From: Paramecium octaurelia
Taxonomy: Eukaryota > Ciliophora > Oligohymenophorea > Peniculida > Parameciidae
NCBI GenBank assembly: GCA_905182995.1
Contig: CAJJDP010000041.1
Span: 186,589-250,588, forward strand
DNA length: 64,000 nt
Direction of reading: 5' to 3'
Shown piece by piece: positions 51,319-63,190 of this stretch. How positions within the stretch are numbered: position 1 is the stretch's first letter; each line of letters opens with the position of its first letter. The translations under genes were made by a program, and so were the position numbers. Under the pieces are notes generated by a model. That model was not told where the DNA came from. It saw only the letters and a program-made list of their open reading frames with translations, and did not search any database.

Positions 51319-53451
51319 TCATTAAGTTTCAAAACTAAAAATTTCGAAAGAATATTCAGAGACAACTCCAAATAGATTATTTTGACAACAGAAATTGTCT
51401 ATATTATAATTCTTAGTTAATCCAAAGCAAGGTTCCAGATATTTACCACCTTCGTAAAGAATAATTTATCTATCTAATCCTGCAGTAATCAAAGAACTAA
51501 TTATTAGAATTGCTTAATTACTTTTATCTTGAAACCATTCAGCTTTAACAATTTATCTATGGTCTGTTCTGATCCTTTTATATTTATTTTTTAAATCTCT
51601 TGTATCATAAAAATCAATAAGACCAACCTCGTAATCTATGGCAATCAAATTATTATCTTATTTTTTATTCCAGATCACCTGATTATACTGCAATTTGCCT
51701 TTGATTTTGTGTATACCCACTTTAGTTCTGATATCATAGATTCCAATTTAGTTATAATTATTTAGAAATGCTAAGATATTAGTATCACGACCTATATTTA
51801 AATCCAATGTGTATTAATCTGGTTCTTTGGAGATGTCATATACAATAAATTGATATTAACACTTTTTCTTTTCAAGATCCCAAATTCTTATTGTTGGATC
51901 AAGAGAACCAGAAACTATAAGCGAGATATGGCGAATCAATACTTAATCTATTTTGCTATTCATAATGAATATCTATAGCGAATGTAGGACCGACATACTC
52001 CTTGCTTAAAGGGATTAAGTCACAAATATGACTGATTTTTTAGTCTTCTGATTTAAATATTTAAAGTTTTTCACCTGCAGAGATAAACCTTTCATTTCCT
52101 TCATTTTGATTGAGAAATAATAATTTAGCACTGAATGCATTACGCAAATGATAGGTTTTAATTTAATAACCTTCTTGGGCAGATTGCAATTCTATCTTAT
52201 AGAGTAATTGATAGGTTACATATAATTTATTATCCTCCTGAGCCAATAGTCCCCAAAATAATTCTCTAATTATCTATGGTACTTTTAGGAGATATGGCAC
52301 ATGCGTATATTAATTTGGAATGAACAAATTAATTTGAATTTGTATTTAGCATAAATGTTTATAATTTTTGAATCAATCAATAATTCCTATTGCTAAAACC
52401 ACTCTTTCTGACATCTCCATCCCCATATGTGCCCTAAATATAAATTATAAAGCTATACTCCTGAAGTTTTGGCAGTAGTCTTAACAGTAGATGTAGTTTG
52501 AGTGACCATTTTTCGTTTCTGAATACTCTCTATTTAGGCCTCAGTCATTGTTATATCTTCTTCGATATCATGGAACTTCTTATTCAAATCTGAGAACTTC
52601 TTCTTCCACTTAGCTAATTCTTCTTATTATGCTTCCACTTGAGAAGATGCCTATTCTTCAGCATTTTCTAGATTAAATGTTGCATCATTTATTTGTTATT
52701 GCAATTCATCAATCTCTTTTTGATTCTCCCTTAAAATGGCTTGGAGTCTCTCGATTTCACTTTGCAATTATCTTATCTATTTAGTTGATAGTATTTGATT
52801 TAGCATACCTTCCCCTCATCTTCTACGACTACTTATTTAGATTGAACCTATTTCACGGGACCCTTCTTTAACATCAATTATAATTCAATTAATTATTTCT
52901 CCAACAACAATACTTTACTCCTCCAAGGACCTTCAATCTCATCTACTGAAACAACATTTATTGGTCTATTCACGTGATGTAATTCATGAATGACTGGTAC
53001 ATGTTCAACATTATGGACTATTAATGTTATTCTTATTCTGTTACCAACTGATGGTTGTTGCACTGATGATTAAATATTTTGAGTTTATTATTGAATAATA
53101 GGAACTTATTATTAAATTATAGGAGATGTAACTACCTAAGGGGATTATTACATAACTCTTTAAGAAACGATTCTTTGAGGAGTCTAATATGATGGGACAC
53201 CTTAGTTGGGCACATTTATTCCGTATTCTAATATGAACAACATTTGATACAATTTCCATAAGGTATTTATTGATTTTACTAAATGCCAGAAGACGATCCT
53301 AAGACTTATGGGAGGCCTTGATTACTTTAATAGATAGGTGCTACTCTAATATACAAAATTCTAAACCTCCTTGTTGTTAGTATAGGGAAGGTTAAACATT
53401 TGCCATTGACTATTATCCTGGGTAAAAGGTTGGAAGATTGTTAGTGGCCAT
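51319..53451 (-). CDS. Coiled-coil and WD40-repeat protein
   Basis: ATG 53451 starts MATNNLPTFYPGQQ and a Gln/Pro/Val-rich disordered region (for example TSPIIQQQVPIIQQQTQ). Small introns are needed, including a 23-nt one near 53232-53254. A folded block around VDEIEGPWRSKVLLLEKQL leads into a coiled coil at about 52540-52780 (EIERLQAILRENQKEID, EEQASSQVEAQQEELAKWKK). The C-terminal half has beta-propeller-like units with WD40 spacing and ends LFGVVSEYSFEIFSF at TGA 51319-51321. The architecture fits a scaffold. I did not resolve all introns, and the exact WD family is unknown. Confidence 0.6.
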
Positions 53452-53644
53452 TTTAAATTAACAATAAAAATTAATTAAACCTAATATATATTTAATTAAA
53501 TTAATTTCTATAAAAGCATCAATATATTGTTTAGTTAATCTAGATATACATCTAATGATTTATATATAAAAAATTGAATTAACAAATAATAATTAATTTC
53601 AAAAAATGATGTAGCTACATTGATTACGATATTTATAAATTTAA

Positions 53645-54403
53645 TCAGACTAATCCAGAAAAGAATTGATTTATTTATTCAAACATTATTTGCTGTTATT
53701 TGAGATCACCTTCAAATTCTTTATCACCATTGAGAATCAGAACTTTCTAATTCTAATCTTTTGCATTTATTAGCCATTCCTCATGTCTTTGATGAATTTA
53801 TACCAAATAATCTTTGGAAATTGAATTCTAATATAGAATATTTTTAATACTTTTTCTTCATCTCTCGATCTTTTGAGCATTCTCTCTAAACAAACATTAG
53901 GATTCACTTACAGATAGACAATCAATTATTTAGCTATCTATTTTCCAAAAACTTCTTAAACCAACCAATTATAAAATTATTCATAAATTGCAAATTCCAT
54001 TTCATTCATTAATCCATTGATATAACCATTTTTTGCAAAGATCTCTTTATCTGCTTAAATGCTCCTTTCACTTAAAATAATTGATTGATTCAGATTAGCC
54101 ATAACAGTTTTCCAATGCTTCAATCTACTGTAGAAAGCATAATTTTGCATAGTGTATGCCCATCGATTAGGATCCTGATAAAAAGATCCAAGCAAATTAA
54201 GTTTAGGATTTCCATTTATTTGTTGCCATTCATTAACTGGTTCTGGTAAGTAATGCATCTTAGTTTATGTTGGAATATCTTACTTAAGGGTATTTCTGCT
54301 ACATCAACTTGAGAAGTGTACTTTTCCCTGATCCTATGTTACCTTCAATCGAAATAAGAGTGTGTTGCTTTATATAAAAATATTTGAGGCATTTATTAAT
54401 CAT
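53645..54403 (-). CDS. Deoxynucleoside kinase (dCK/dGK/TK2 family)
   Basis: ATG 54403 to TGA 53645-53647 gives 237 codons after introns of 25 nt (GTAAGA...AAG, near 54289) and 23 nt (GTATTA...TAG, near 53835). The P-loop is IEGNIGSGKSTLLK. It is followed by LPEPVNEWQQINGNPKLNLL (substrate-binding E..V..W), a Tyr/Gln-rich helix FYQDPNRWAYTMQNYAF, the SERS motif, and near the end VYLQVNPNVCLERMLKRSR with DEE, the lid arginines. These match the eukaryotic deoxynucleoside kinase family, which phosphorylates deoxynucleosides in the salvage pathway. No TGA separates this frame from the upstream PGPG-repeat protein on the same strand, so the ATG is chosen by similarity. Confidence 0.88.
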
Positions 54404-55786
54404 TTAAATTAATATAAAATTTAATGAACATATCTATAATAAATATTTAGGAACTTCATTAAATTTAGGAGGAATATTATAAGATCCTGGCCCTGGATTA
54501 AATCTTTCCTGATGAGTGTAGATCTAATTTCTTTCTTGAATCCCCAAGCAGGTTCTTCGAGAGTAGATTTAATTGAGTATTAACCTGGTCCTGGAATATA
54601 TTTGGTTAGCATTGCCTTCGATCTCTATTCAGGAACTATCTTAACCGATCCATCCTTTGGTTTGCATATCGAATCATCCGAATTATATTATCCAGGACCA
54701 GGAAATTGAACAGAGTTATTTGAATTGTATTTAAAACCCTTCATTGTAATCATTTAAGTGTCTCTTATTTTTGGTATTTGATACTACCTGGACCTGGAGT
54801 AATAGTAATCGAGTCATTGAGATCTTTCCTTAAAGCTTGAGGAATTTTAACGGATGGAGCTGAATTTTGCAAATTACTCAAACTATCTACTCTCCTGTTG
54901 ATAAGAAAAAGGTTTACTCTCTATAATATTATCCTGGACCAGGAAAACACTTATCAATCGAATTCTTAGTGCTTTTTTATTCAGTTCCTATCTTATATGT
55001 AGGATAATGAGATTTTATGGTAGAAACATCCAAATCATAAGCACCAGGTCCTGGAGCAGATAAATTTTGAATTTTTCGATTACAATTTTTATTTCATTGT
55101 GAAATTTTTGACAGGTTATGCATAGCAATCATTTAATAAGCTCCTGGACCTGGAGTTACTTGAGATTTCTTTAATTCTTGTTATCTTAAAGATGTTCCAA
55201 TCATCCAAGGAGGTTATGTTTTTCCATTGCCAACTTACTGCCTTATCAATATTGTATTCAAAATTTATAATTATAGTACATCCAGGACCAGGAGACATTC
55301 CCCCTTCTAAGGATGTTAATCTTTGTTAAGTTGGAAACTTAATTGAATTGTTGGACACAAATGAACTATTGAGATCATATTAACCAGGTCTGGGCAACAA
55401 CTCCTTTGCTGATGTGTAATGCTTCATTCCAAGTGTGTAAATAGATGGTTTTCTATATATTGTGCTAAAACTCTCATCATTGTAATTTCCAGGTCCTGGA
55501 GATAGAGAAATCTATTTGGTTTCATGTTTGCCGACTATAGAATAATTAGGACCTTCTATGACCTTTAATTATATTAGTATTGACCTGGTCCTGGTCCATA
55601 AGAGGTTGATCTCCCTACTCTTTGAACTACCCCACCAATCCTATATTCGATATTAATATATTACGTCCATTAGGGAGCTTTTTGTTTTGGAAGTAATTTT
55701 GGTAAATAGCCATCTGGACCAGGTGCTAAAGATTTGATGGCTGGATCAGATCTCATTGCTTGACCTATAGAAAAGGCTGAAACCAT
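54404..55786 (-). CDS. PGPG-repeat (SHIPPO/ODF3-like) protein
   Basis: Starting at ATG 55786 (MVSAFSIGQAMRSDPA), the minus strand encodes about ten copies of the Pro-Gly-Pro-Gly-x-Tyr motif: APGPDGY, YGPGPGQY, SPGPGNY, TPGPGAY, NPGPGSYN and others, often with P-W-x-I-G before them. This is the SHIPPO/STPGR repeat of ODF3-type proteins, which line microtubules in cilia and flagella. Small introns interrupt it (for example 24 nt near 55636-55659). Around 55220-55290 I could not place an intron or frame that joins two repeats, so an indel or unusual intron is possible. No TGA occurs between the last repeat and the kinase ATG. Confidence 0.65.
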
Positions 55787-56044
55787 TTTATAATTAATTA
55801 ATAATGAACCAAAAATAGGAAACAGGAAAAAGTGTTTAAAGTTTATATAGGTTTGTTGTTACAATAGAGAGATGCTTTATTGATACGATGTTTTTTAATT
55901 ATAGTACAATATGTTATGATATAATAATGGATGATCGGATGTAATTAAATAACCCAGTCTCATCATCCTATAATTTTATTATATGTAAGAGTATAATAAA
56001 AGTATAAATGAAATAATCTACTGAGGATTTATTATTATATTAAA

Positions 56045-57768
56045 ATGAACAAATTTACATTAAGGTTTCCATCCTAAATGGAGAAAAAATATGAAGAGTT
56101 TACAAGGGAATAATCACTATTTCATTTTAAATGTTATCAGCCTATCTTAATTATTATTAATTTAGGAGTTGTCATAATCCAACTCAAAGAAGGATAAATA
56201 ATAAATGGGTTATTTGAATCAATTGCCACCCTGTTTTTTATCTTACAAATTCCATTTATTTTAAAATATCGTAAAGGAAAGAACACTTGCAATTTATTTG
56301 TGATTAATAATCTAATTATGACTGCTATTTAGATTTTGGTGGATAGAAACACACCTTCCTATGATAATTCATATGTGTCAGGATGTGGAATTATAATCAT
56401 CAATATTACGTTATTGGAGCATTACGATTTTGTGTGGAATGCATTTGCATTACTTTTAATTACTATATCTCGTTTATTTTATATTCTTTTTTACTTTAGG
56501 TTCGATGGAATGGCTGTACTCTATATGGTTGTATCAATCTATTTATTCATTCTTCTGTATAAAAAATCATATGAAAAGAGAACTTTATTCATCTAATACT
56601 AGAACGAAAAAGAAATAAGTATTTATCTTATCACTATTAAATTAGGAAATGTTTTAAATGAAATAATCTAAGATATTTATATCCAATTTAAATTTGATTA
56701 AAAATCATTTTAATTTGAATTAAAGTATGCAAACCATTATGCAAAGTAGAGACTTGGAATCTCATGCAATCAAGATTTTAAGGATTTCCTACATTAATAT
56801 TCAATCTAGGATACTCAACTTTAGCTAAAAGGAAATTCAAAATAAAAATAGAATATTTAGGGCAGTACTGGTTTGGACTGTCAAAATATTGGTTAATATT
56901 TATATGATAAAATGATAATATCTAAAGCACCTCAAAAGAAATTAGAATTGACCATTTAAAAAAATAACTCAAAATAATTATACAATCTTAAAGTTTTTGC
57001 TTATTAGAATGAGAGTAGAGAACTCCTTATGTTGATGGAATAGAAATAGGATATTTTGCATGATGATACCTAATTGAAGTTAAAAGAGTAGGAAATTAAA
57101 CTTTTGTCTAGCAGGTTAGATAAGATTAATACGAGAACAAATAAATAACTATACTAATTATGTTAATTATAATAAAATTCGGATGATAGATATTACTTTA
57201 AAGTAAGTGAATCTTTAATAAGTGCATAAATCATTTCGAACACAAAAATCAAAATGATCTTGGATGCTTTTTAGATATACTATGTCAAAATTAATTGTTC
57301 GTAACTATAGACATTCTCCATAAAGGATATCATTTATTAATCATTAATTATTATGAACAATGTGGCTGATGTAGAAAACAAATCAATATAATTCGAATCT
57401 GATTCAAGAGAACATTTTGCTATTACCTCTATATAACATATCATCTAATTTATATTTTCAAATCTTTTATATTTATTTCTCATATAAAAGACTCATAAAC
57501 ATATTAAGGTAGAATTAGATAATATAGAAACTGAATAATGTATTGCTTTTAATTTTTATATTGACGGTTTTATTTCTTTAGAGTTTTTGCGATAAAATAC
57601 ATTTATTATTTAAATGATATATAAAGGATTATAATTAGTAGGTCCTAAAGCAGAAGTTACTACTACTTCATTCTTTTAAGATACATGTAAGAATATTGAG
57701 TATATTTAGGCCCATCTTTATTGTAGGTTAAGATATACAAAAATCTTGATGTTGTTCTAAATGGGTGA
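56045..57768 (+). CDS. Membrane protein with histidine-kinase-like cytosolic region
   Basis: ATG 56045 to TGA 57766-57768 gives 567 codons after one 23-nt intron (near 57691, GTAAGA...TAG). After a short cytosolic start there are about five hydrophobic helices (PILIIINLGVVIIQL, LFESIATLFFILQIP, LFVINNLIMTAIQIL, FALLLITISRLFYIL, VLYMVVSIYLFILLY). A long soluble region follows with Gln-rich linkers. Passages such as NVADVENKSIQFES then SIQHIIQFIFSNLLYL are placed like the ATPase of histidine kinases. There is no clear H-box, DxGxG or receiver, so if related it is degenerate. It resembles in plan the hybrid kinase at 17959. The stop is 23 nt before the EF-hand gene. Confidence 0.55.
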
Positions 57769-57791
57769 TAATATTATTATATTTAATTAAT

Positions 57792-58422
57792 ATGAATTAA
57801 ACGTAGACTAATTTATCTCAAGTAAGACAAAAAGAGAAGGTGTCTTTAAATGATGGATTGCCTAAGATTGAACCAAGAGTAGTAATCGAAGAACTTAAAA
57901 GCCATTTGTACTCTGATGACAACTTTAAGAAGTATCAGTTACGATAATGAAGATAGATTATTCTCAGACGCAGAAGATAAGAAATATCGAGAAAACTTTT
58001 AATTATTTGATAGAGATGGTGATGAAAGAATTAGTTTTACTGAATTGCAAGAATTATTGACATCTATTGGATACATTTATGAAGAATAGGAATTGAGTGA
58101 GTTATACAAGGAACTCGAAGACTCAGAAGGTCAAGGAATTAGATCTGATGCTCTATTTATTCTAGTTAGCAAAAAGAAAAGGGAATAAGACAGAGAAGAA
58201 CAACTAGTTGAAGGTATGATATTTGATCTAATGGTTCTAGCTTTTAAGTCTGTAGATTTGGAAAACACTGGCTATATTTAGAGTGAATACTTCAAAGAAT
58301 TGCTCATGACAATGGGCTATAGGTTCTCTGAAGATGAGGCTGATGAATATATGAAATTCATAGATCCTAAAAACGAGGGAAAATTCCTATATATAGATAT
58401 TGTTAAAAAAATACTCAAATGA
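57792..58422 (+). CDS. EF-hand calcium-binding protein (calmodulin/centrin-like)
   Basis: ATG 57792 to TGA 58420-58422; removing a 25-nt intron (GTACTC...AAG, near 57910) gives 202 codons. The first EF-hand loop is canonical (DRDGDERISFTE, Ca ligands at 1, 3, 5 and 12) inside ENFQLFDRDGDERISFTELQ. A second possible hand is SEGQGIRSDALF. Two more follow: DLENTGYIQSEYF (Gly at 6 and Ile at 8, weak last position) and DPKNEGKFLYID. This four-hand layout with an N-terminal extension of about 60 residues is centrin/calmodulin-like; centrin subfamily membership cannot be proved here. Start is 23 nt after the previous stop, and its stop is 18 nt before the ATPase ATG. Confidence 0.82.
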
Positions 58423-58440
58423 ATTTAAGATAATATTAAT

Positions 58441-61400
58441 ATGATATTTAAAGTTAAATCCTCTGAAATTGAAGGACAGCATTCTCTAATAGAAGTTATT
58501 CCTGTCATTCTAAGCAGATCTCGAATTTTAATTACAGTACTATTTACACTCATAAATAAGATCATTCTGTCAATTATCACTTGTTCCCTGTTTGCATTAC
58601 TAATAAAATGGAGTAGCAAACTCTATAGAAGTTTTCTATTTGTCAAAATTAATGAACCATCTTGTACTCATTACCTTGTTACTAATTCAAATAATTAATA
58701 GAGCATTTGTCAGAAGATAGTGATTAACGATACTTCATATTTTAACTATAGGTATTCATTACATATATTTAATGATTTTTAAAGTATTAACTGAATCATG
58801 ACTCATTTCAGCCTGTTGACTTCCTAAAACATACGACAGTAGAAGCTAAATAAAGACAATTGCAAATGCTGATAAACACTGATTTGAACCATTAATTAAG
58901 ATATGAAATCTATGGGAATAGTAGATTATAGGTTCCCATTTAACCATTATTAGCTTACTTATGTCAGGAATTAACGAGTCCATTCTATATGTTATAATAT
59001 TTCTCAGTTCTCTTATGGATTATTGAAGGTATTGATTAATTTCATTTGAATTTTAGGTTTCCTCATGTTTTCAATAGTCTTAATTTCCTGTTCTTTTTTA
59101 GCTTGTTTTATTAATTATTTTCTCATGAGAAAATCTAGAATGTAACTCTAAAAATTAGCAAATATCAAATAAAATGTTTAACTAATTGATAATAAAATAA
59201 TTGATGGAAGCGAGTTAGTGGTTGGAGATTAATTCATTATTGAAGAACATCTCCAATTGAATTGCGATTGTCTACTAATCCTAGGTGATGTAATGGTTAA
59301 TGAAGCCACCCTCACAGGGGAAACAGTACCAATTCCAAAGCAAGCCATAAAATAATTATCAAATGATTTATCTGAAAATACTCTCTTTGAAGGTACTAAA
59401 GTGATTAAGACATCTCCTTATTAAAAGAATATTGGATTGGTAATAAGAACTGGATATGCTTCAATGAGAGGATAGTATTTTAGAAATGTTTTATTTCCTC
59501 CTCCTCCGTCTAGAGTGTTTTATGTCTAAGCATGTAAATTCTTACTCATTTTGGGTCTCATTATTCTATCTATTTTCACTATATTACTCATAGTAAAATA
59601 TTAATACATGAATTATTCCATTAAGTTAATTATTGTTAGATACCTAGATGCAATAACTTGGATAATTCCACCTGCTTTACCGATCTTTATTTCATTAAAT
59701 TAAGCTATGTCTCTATTAAAGCTAAAGTAAATCGATATTGTAGGATCAAATCCTATTAAAACTGAAGATTCTGGTAAAGTTGACACCATATGCTTTGATA
59801 AAACTGGAACACTATCTACTTTAGGATTATAGGCTAATGATTATATTCCACATCAAGATTCTTTATTGGAAATCATGGCTTGTTGTCATCATTTGACCAT
59901 TATTAATGAGGAGTTGAGTGGAGATCCATTAGAATTAGAAATGTTTAAATTATCTGATTGGAATATCAATTTTGATAACTAAAAGTATTTCAAAGTTTAA
60001 AAAAACGAAAAGAGTTTTTAGGTGATAAAAATATTTGAATTTAGTTCCCCTCTGTAAAGAATGAGTGTTATTGTTTTAAATGAAATTGAAAATCAGTATC
60101 ATTTATTTGTGAAAGGGTCACCGGAAAAGTTGATAGAACTATCAAATCAACAATATGATAAATCTCTTTTAATTTAACTACAGTAGTAGACTTATTAAGG
60201 TTTAAGGGTCATTGGTTTAGCTGAAAAATAATTAATGCTCGATTAGATTGAATTAGATAGAAATATCTTGGAAAGTTAATTAAATTTTATTGGATTATTT
60301 ACTTTGAAAAACAATTTAAAGAGTGATACTCCCTAGATTATTGAAGAATTATTAGAATCAAGCTTAGATATAAAAATAATCTCAGGAGATAATCCTTTGA
60401 CTACAGTACACTGTGCTTTTGAGTCAAATTTAATTAAGAATAAATTGAATACTCTTATTTTAGATTATGATGAATAAAAAGAGTTACTTTTATTATTAGA
60501 TCTAAATTAAAAATTTTAAACCAAAACATAGTTAGATTAGAAGTTAGGATCTTAGATTAATTTTATAATTACTCAATTGGAATTAATTTTAAATAGAAAT
60601 AGCGATTTTGCTATAACAGGTAATTTATGGGGATATCTGTTATCAAATAAAGTCAGTGATATTTCTTTGAATTAAAGTATTGATTAATCATAATATAAAT
60701 AATTGAGATAAACAGATGACATCGACAACAGATTAATTGATTGTTTAAACAATTTGATCAGAAAGACAAAAATCTTTACAAGAATGAAACCTCATTAAAA
60801 AAAGGAAATTGTATAATATTTGTAGAACCAATTAAATAAAAATGTTATGATGGTTGGAGATGGTGCTAATGATTGTGTATTTAATTTTATTTTAATTTAG
60901 TCAGCATTAGCTGAAGCTCTAGTGGGTGTTTCATTCAATTCAAGTGATGCTTCTTATACATCCCCTTTTAGTTATAAAAAGGATTCAATTGAATGCGTTA
61001 AATTTATCTTACTCTAAGGAAGGGCCACTCTAAGTATTATTATAGAAATATTCCATTACTACATTTTGGTTAGTGTACTTAAATTCACAGGAACAGCCCT
61101 TTTATAATTTTAAGGGATGAACTTTGGCGATTTTTAATATATCTACATGAACTACCTATCAAGTATTCCAGTGTTAATTTTATTCACTCTATCTTTAAGA
61201 GAAAATCAATTAACTGATGCAATTCCTAATGATAACATCTTTTCAAAAAATAATTAATTGAAGTTTTATAATATCTTTGTCCTAACTTCATTTAGTTGCT
61301 TAATCATATTCTTTATTGTAGTTGATAATTCTGAAGCTCCACCTTTACCAAACCCAATTGAAACTTATTTCAAAGAAGGTCCACTCAACTCTGTTATGAT

Positions 61401-62995
61401 GTTGGCAAATCAATATTATAATNTAAAGAATGAGTGTTATTGTTTTAAATGAAATTGAAAATCAGTATCATTTATTTGTGAAAGGGTCACCGGAAAAGTT
61501 GATAGAACTATCAAATCAACAATATGATAAATCTCTTTTAATTTAACTACAGTAGTAGACTTATTAAGGTTTAAGGGTCATTGGTTTAGCTGAAAAATAA
61601 TTAATGCTCGATTAGATTGAATTAGATAGAAATATCTTGGAAAGTTAATTAAATTTTATTGGATTATTTACTTTGAAAAACAATTTAAAGAGTGATACTC
61701 CCTAGATTATTGAAGAATTATTAGAATCAAGCTTAGATATAAAAATAATCTCAGGAGATAATCCTTTGACTACAGTACACTGTGCTTTTGAGTCAAATTT
61801 AATTAAGAATAAATTGAATACTCTTATTTTAGATTATGATGAATAAAAAGAGTTACTTTTATTATTAGATCTAAATTAAAAATTTTAAACCAAAACATAG
61901 TTAGATTAGAAGTTAGGATCTTAGATTAATTTTATAATTACTCAATTGGAATTAATTTTAAATAGAAATAGCGATTTTGCTATAACAGGTAATTTATGGG
62001 GATATCTGTTATCAAATAAAGTCAGTGATATTTCTTTGAATTAAAGTATTGATTAATCATAATATAAATAATTGAGATAAACAGATGACATCGACAACAG
62101 ATTAATTGATTGTTTAAACAATTTGATCAGAAAGACAAAAATCTTTACAAGAATGAAACCTCATTAAAAAAAGGAAATTGTATAATATTTGTAGAACCAA
62201 TTAAATAAAAATGTTATGATGGTTGGAGATGGTGCTAATGATTGTGTATTTAATTTTATTTTAATTTAGTCAGCATTAGCTGAAGCTCTAGTGGGTGTTT
62301 CATTCAATTCAAGTGATGCTTCTTATACATCCCCTTTTAGTTATAAAAAGGATTCAATTGAATGCGTTAAATTTATCTTACTCTAAGGAAGGGCCACTCT
62401 AAGTATTATTATAGAAATATTCCATTACTACATTTTGGTTAGTGTACTTAAATTCACAGGAACAGCCCTTTTATAATTTTAAGGGATGAACTTTGGCGAT
62501 TTTTAATATATCTACATGAACTACCTATCAAGTATTCCAGTGTTAATTTTATTCACTCTATCTTTAAGAGAAAATCAATTAACTGATGCAATTCCTAATG
62601 ATAACATCTTTTCAAAAAATAATTAATTGAAGTTTTATAATATCTTTGTCCTAACTTCATTTAGTTGCTTAATCATATTCTTTATTGTAGTTGATAATTC
62701 TGAAGCTCCACCTTTACCAAACCCAATTGAAACTTATTTCAAAGAAGGTCCACTCAACTCTGTTATGATGTTGGCAAATCAATATTATAATATGATAATT
62801 TGCATAATTATTTACTAATCAGCTCCTTTTAAGAGTATATTCTCTATTATTATATTAGAGCCATTATATAGAAATTGCTCATTATTAGCGTGGATTGTTT
62901 TATGTTTAGTCATAGCGTGCATTGTAACATTTAATAGATCTACAAGAAGTTGGCTATCAATTGTGGATATCGAAGAGAACATGTAATTATAATGA
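58441..62995 (+). CDS. P5B-type P-type ATPase (ATP13A2-like)
   Basis: From ATG 58441 to TGA 62993-62995; collapsing the 1369-nt overlap around N 61423 and removing introns of 23, 28 and 24 nt gives 1037 codons. Motifs: NEATLTGETVPIPK (actuator TGE), PPALP in a membrane helix (diagnostic of P5B), FDKTGTLS with the phosphorylated Asp at 59797, FVKGSPEKL (nucleotide domain KGSPE), ISGDNPLT, and GDGANDC (hinge). About ten membrane helices are visible. P5B pumps such as ATP13A2 move polyamines out of lysosomes; substrate is inferred. The first intron (58752-58774) seems to end TG rather than AG, judged by alignment with the paralogue at 63191. The neighbouring copy makes this a tandem pair. Confidence 0.88.
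60055..62791. repeat. Direct 1368-bp duplication flanking a single N (likely unmerged contig overlap)
   Basis: 60055-61422 and 61424-62791 appear identical (offset 1369), separated by N at 61423. The block covers the nucleotide-binding domain to the C-terminal helices of the P5B ATPase. Left unmerged it would repeat the KGSPE and GDGAND motifs in one protein and break the frame. Confidence 0.93.
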
Positions 62996-63190
62996 TAAGT
63001 GTTTTAGTTTTAAACATGTTGATGTGTTGATATTTTTTATAATTCTCTGTACAAGTGCAGTGTGTTATTTCAGCTAAGCAATTTTAAAACTAAAATTTCC
63101 TTTAATAAAATCAATTTTAAAATGATTGTATAAATATTTAATGTTGAATTTAAAATCAATTTAATTCATTTTAGTAATTCATTTAAGCTG

